A stretch of 13,852 bases of DNA. Source: CAZKTF01 sp964555565. Lineage in GTDB: Bacteria > Planctomycetota > JAJSAM01 > JAKLKS01. Of the stretch, positions 12,995 through 13,852 are shown in pieces. The stretch's first letter is position 1; each line of letters starts with the position of its first letter. A program made the translations under genes and the position numbers. The stretch lies in assembly GCA_964555565.1 (NCBI GenBank), contig CAZKTF010000088.1:1-13852 (forward strand). The letters run 5' to 3'. A model generated the notes under the pieces. That model did not search any database. It saw only the letters and a list, made by a program, of their open reading frames with translations, and was not told the origin of the DNA.

Positions 12995-13852
12995 TCAGGC
13001 GCGGTCGAAGGCCATGAGGCCCAGAAGGAGGGGGAGGTAGAGGAGCGAGGCGCGCATCAGCGCCCGCGCCCTCCCGTCCGAACGCCGGAACGCGAAGGCG
13101 CCCGCCGCGCCCAGGAAGGCCGCCCCGAGCAGGACCGCGCCGGCGAGGTAGGTCCCCCCGGCGAGCCCTTCGGAGAAGGCGGTGAGGCTCACGAGGACCG
13201 TCCCCGCGGCGTGCAGCAGCGCCTGCCGCCCCGTCGCCCCCCCGGCGGGGTCCACCACGGGCAGCATCCGCATCCCCGCCCGGGCGTAGTCCTCCCGGTA
13301 GAGCCACGCGATCGAGAGGAAGTGCGGGATCTGCCAGAGGTAGAGGATCGAGAACAGGACCCAGGCCCCGCCGTCCACGCGCCCGCGCGCCGCGGCCCAC
13401 CCGATGAGCGTGGGGAGGGCGCCGGGCACGGCGCCGACGAGCGTGTTGAGGGTGGTCCGGCTCTTGAGCGGCGTGTAGACCAGGACGTAGGCGGCGGCCG
13501 TGAAGGCCGCGAGCGCGGCCGCGGCCAGGTTCGTGGCGGCGGCGAGCCAGGCGAGCCCCGCGGCGATCGTCCCGAGCCCGAAGGCGAGGGCCTCCGCGGG
13601 CTGCATCCTCCCCGCGGCGAGCGGGCGGTTCGCGGTGCGCCGCATGAGCGCGTCGGCGCGGCGCTCGGCGAGCTGGTTGAGCGCGCTGGCCCCGGCGGCC
13701 ACGAGCGCCGTGGCCAGCACCGTCTGGAGCAGGAACCCGGGGGCCGCCGCGCCGCCCGACCCGAGCCAGGCCCCCGTGAGCGTGGTGGCGAGGACGAGCG
13801 CGGTCAGCCGCGGCTTGGAGACCTCGAGGTAGTCCGCCGGCCCCGCCCGCGC
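12995..13852 (-). CDS. ctaB: protoheme IX farnesyltransferase (heme O synthase), 5' end outside window
   Basis: 285 residues are visible, and the frame runs off the right edge. The first visible residues (PADYLEVSKPRLTALVLATT) match the family's N-terminal KPR helix, so only a few are missing. This polytopic UbiA-family enzyme attaches a farnesyl group to heme b to make heme O, the precursor of heme A. The prenyl-diphosphate/Mg site is N-x3-E-x3-D-ALMRRTANRPLAAGRM; YTPLKSRT and QIPHFLSIAWLYREDYARAG-RMLP are further signatures. About eight or nine membrane helices are expected. It is the first visible gene of the run and its stop lies seven bases before SCO. An internal GTG at 13720 would truncate the KPR region and is not the start. 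Confidence 0.96.
   Translation of the reverse strand, partial: ARAGPADYLEVSKPRLTALVLATTLTGAWLGSGGAAAPGFLLQTVLATALVAAGASALNQLAERRADALMRRTANRPLAAGRMQPAEALAFGLGTIAAGLAWLAAATNLAAAALAAFTAAAYVLVYTPLKSRTTLNTLVGAVPGALPTLIGWAAARGRVDGGAWVLFSILYLWQIPHFLSIAWLYREDYARAGMRMLPVVDPAGGATGRQALLHAAGTVLVSLTAFSEGLAGGTYLAGAVLLGAAFLGAAGAFAFRRSDGRARALMRASLLYLPLLLGLMAFDRA

Overview
This window comes from a very GC-rich bacterium that respires oxygen and exports proteins through the Sec and lipoprotein pathways. Evidence is a CtaB/SCO/DUF420 cytochrome-oxidase assembly cluster, oxidase subunits III and IV, a lipoprotein, and long secreted beta-rich proteins. GTG starts and 4-base GTGA overlaps are common. The phylum cannot be fixed from the sequence; Planctomycetota, Acidobacteriota and Myxococcota-like lineages are all possible.

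Layout. (1) 1-2354 is an accessory-looking stretch of lower GC: about 60% in one 60-base block I counted (121-180), against 77% in a block of the large secreted gene (3001-3060). It holds four small minus-strand secreted-protein genes in an A-B-A-B pattern, made by duplicating a two-gene cassette, plus a 19-bp tandem repeat. It abuts the 3' end of a tRNA-Glu(CTC) gene, which suggests a tRNA-anchored island. (2) 2355-2484 is tRNA-Glu with a clear promoter. (3) 2742-5666 (+) encodes a 974-residue secreted protein: PPC-like domains, three IPT/TIG-like modules and a probable seven-bladed propeller. (4) 5695-7610 (-) is a lipoprotein gene followed by gltX. (5) 7778-7887 is a multi-branched inverted-repeat structure. 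(6) 7891-8856 (-) holds oxidase subunits III and IV without subunits I and II. (7) 8934-8989 is a REP-like inverted repeat. (8) 8997-13852 (-) is a compact run: ctaB (cut by the window end), SCO, DUF420, a small membrane protein with an in-frame TGA, an NRDE-family protein, a histone-deacetylase-family enzyme and a RecB/AddB-type Fe-S nuclease.

The main discovery candidate is the small gene at 11553-11816. An in-frame TGA lies just after a signal peptide, in the context Sec-Pro-Ser-Cys. It is followed by a stem-loop whose GGUC apical loop sits 17 nt after the UGA, matching the known bacterial SECIS layout. A conventional ORF finder splits or misses this gene. I propose a membrane-anchored selenoprotein with a UxxC redox motif, working with SCO and DUF420 in cytochrome-oxidase (copper/thiol) assembly.

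How the genes work together: CtaB makes heme O, SCO delivers copper or reduces the Cu-A site thiols, DUF420 and the UxxC protein are membrane partners of unknown detail, and subunits III and IV belong to the oxidase. The NRDE, deacetylase and nuclease genes share the transcription direction but have no obvious respiratory role.
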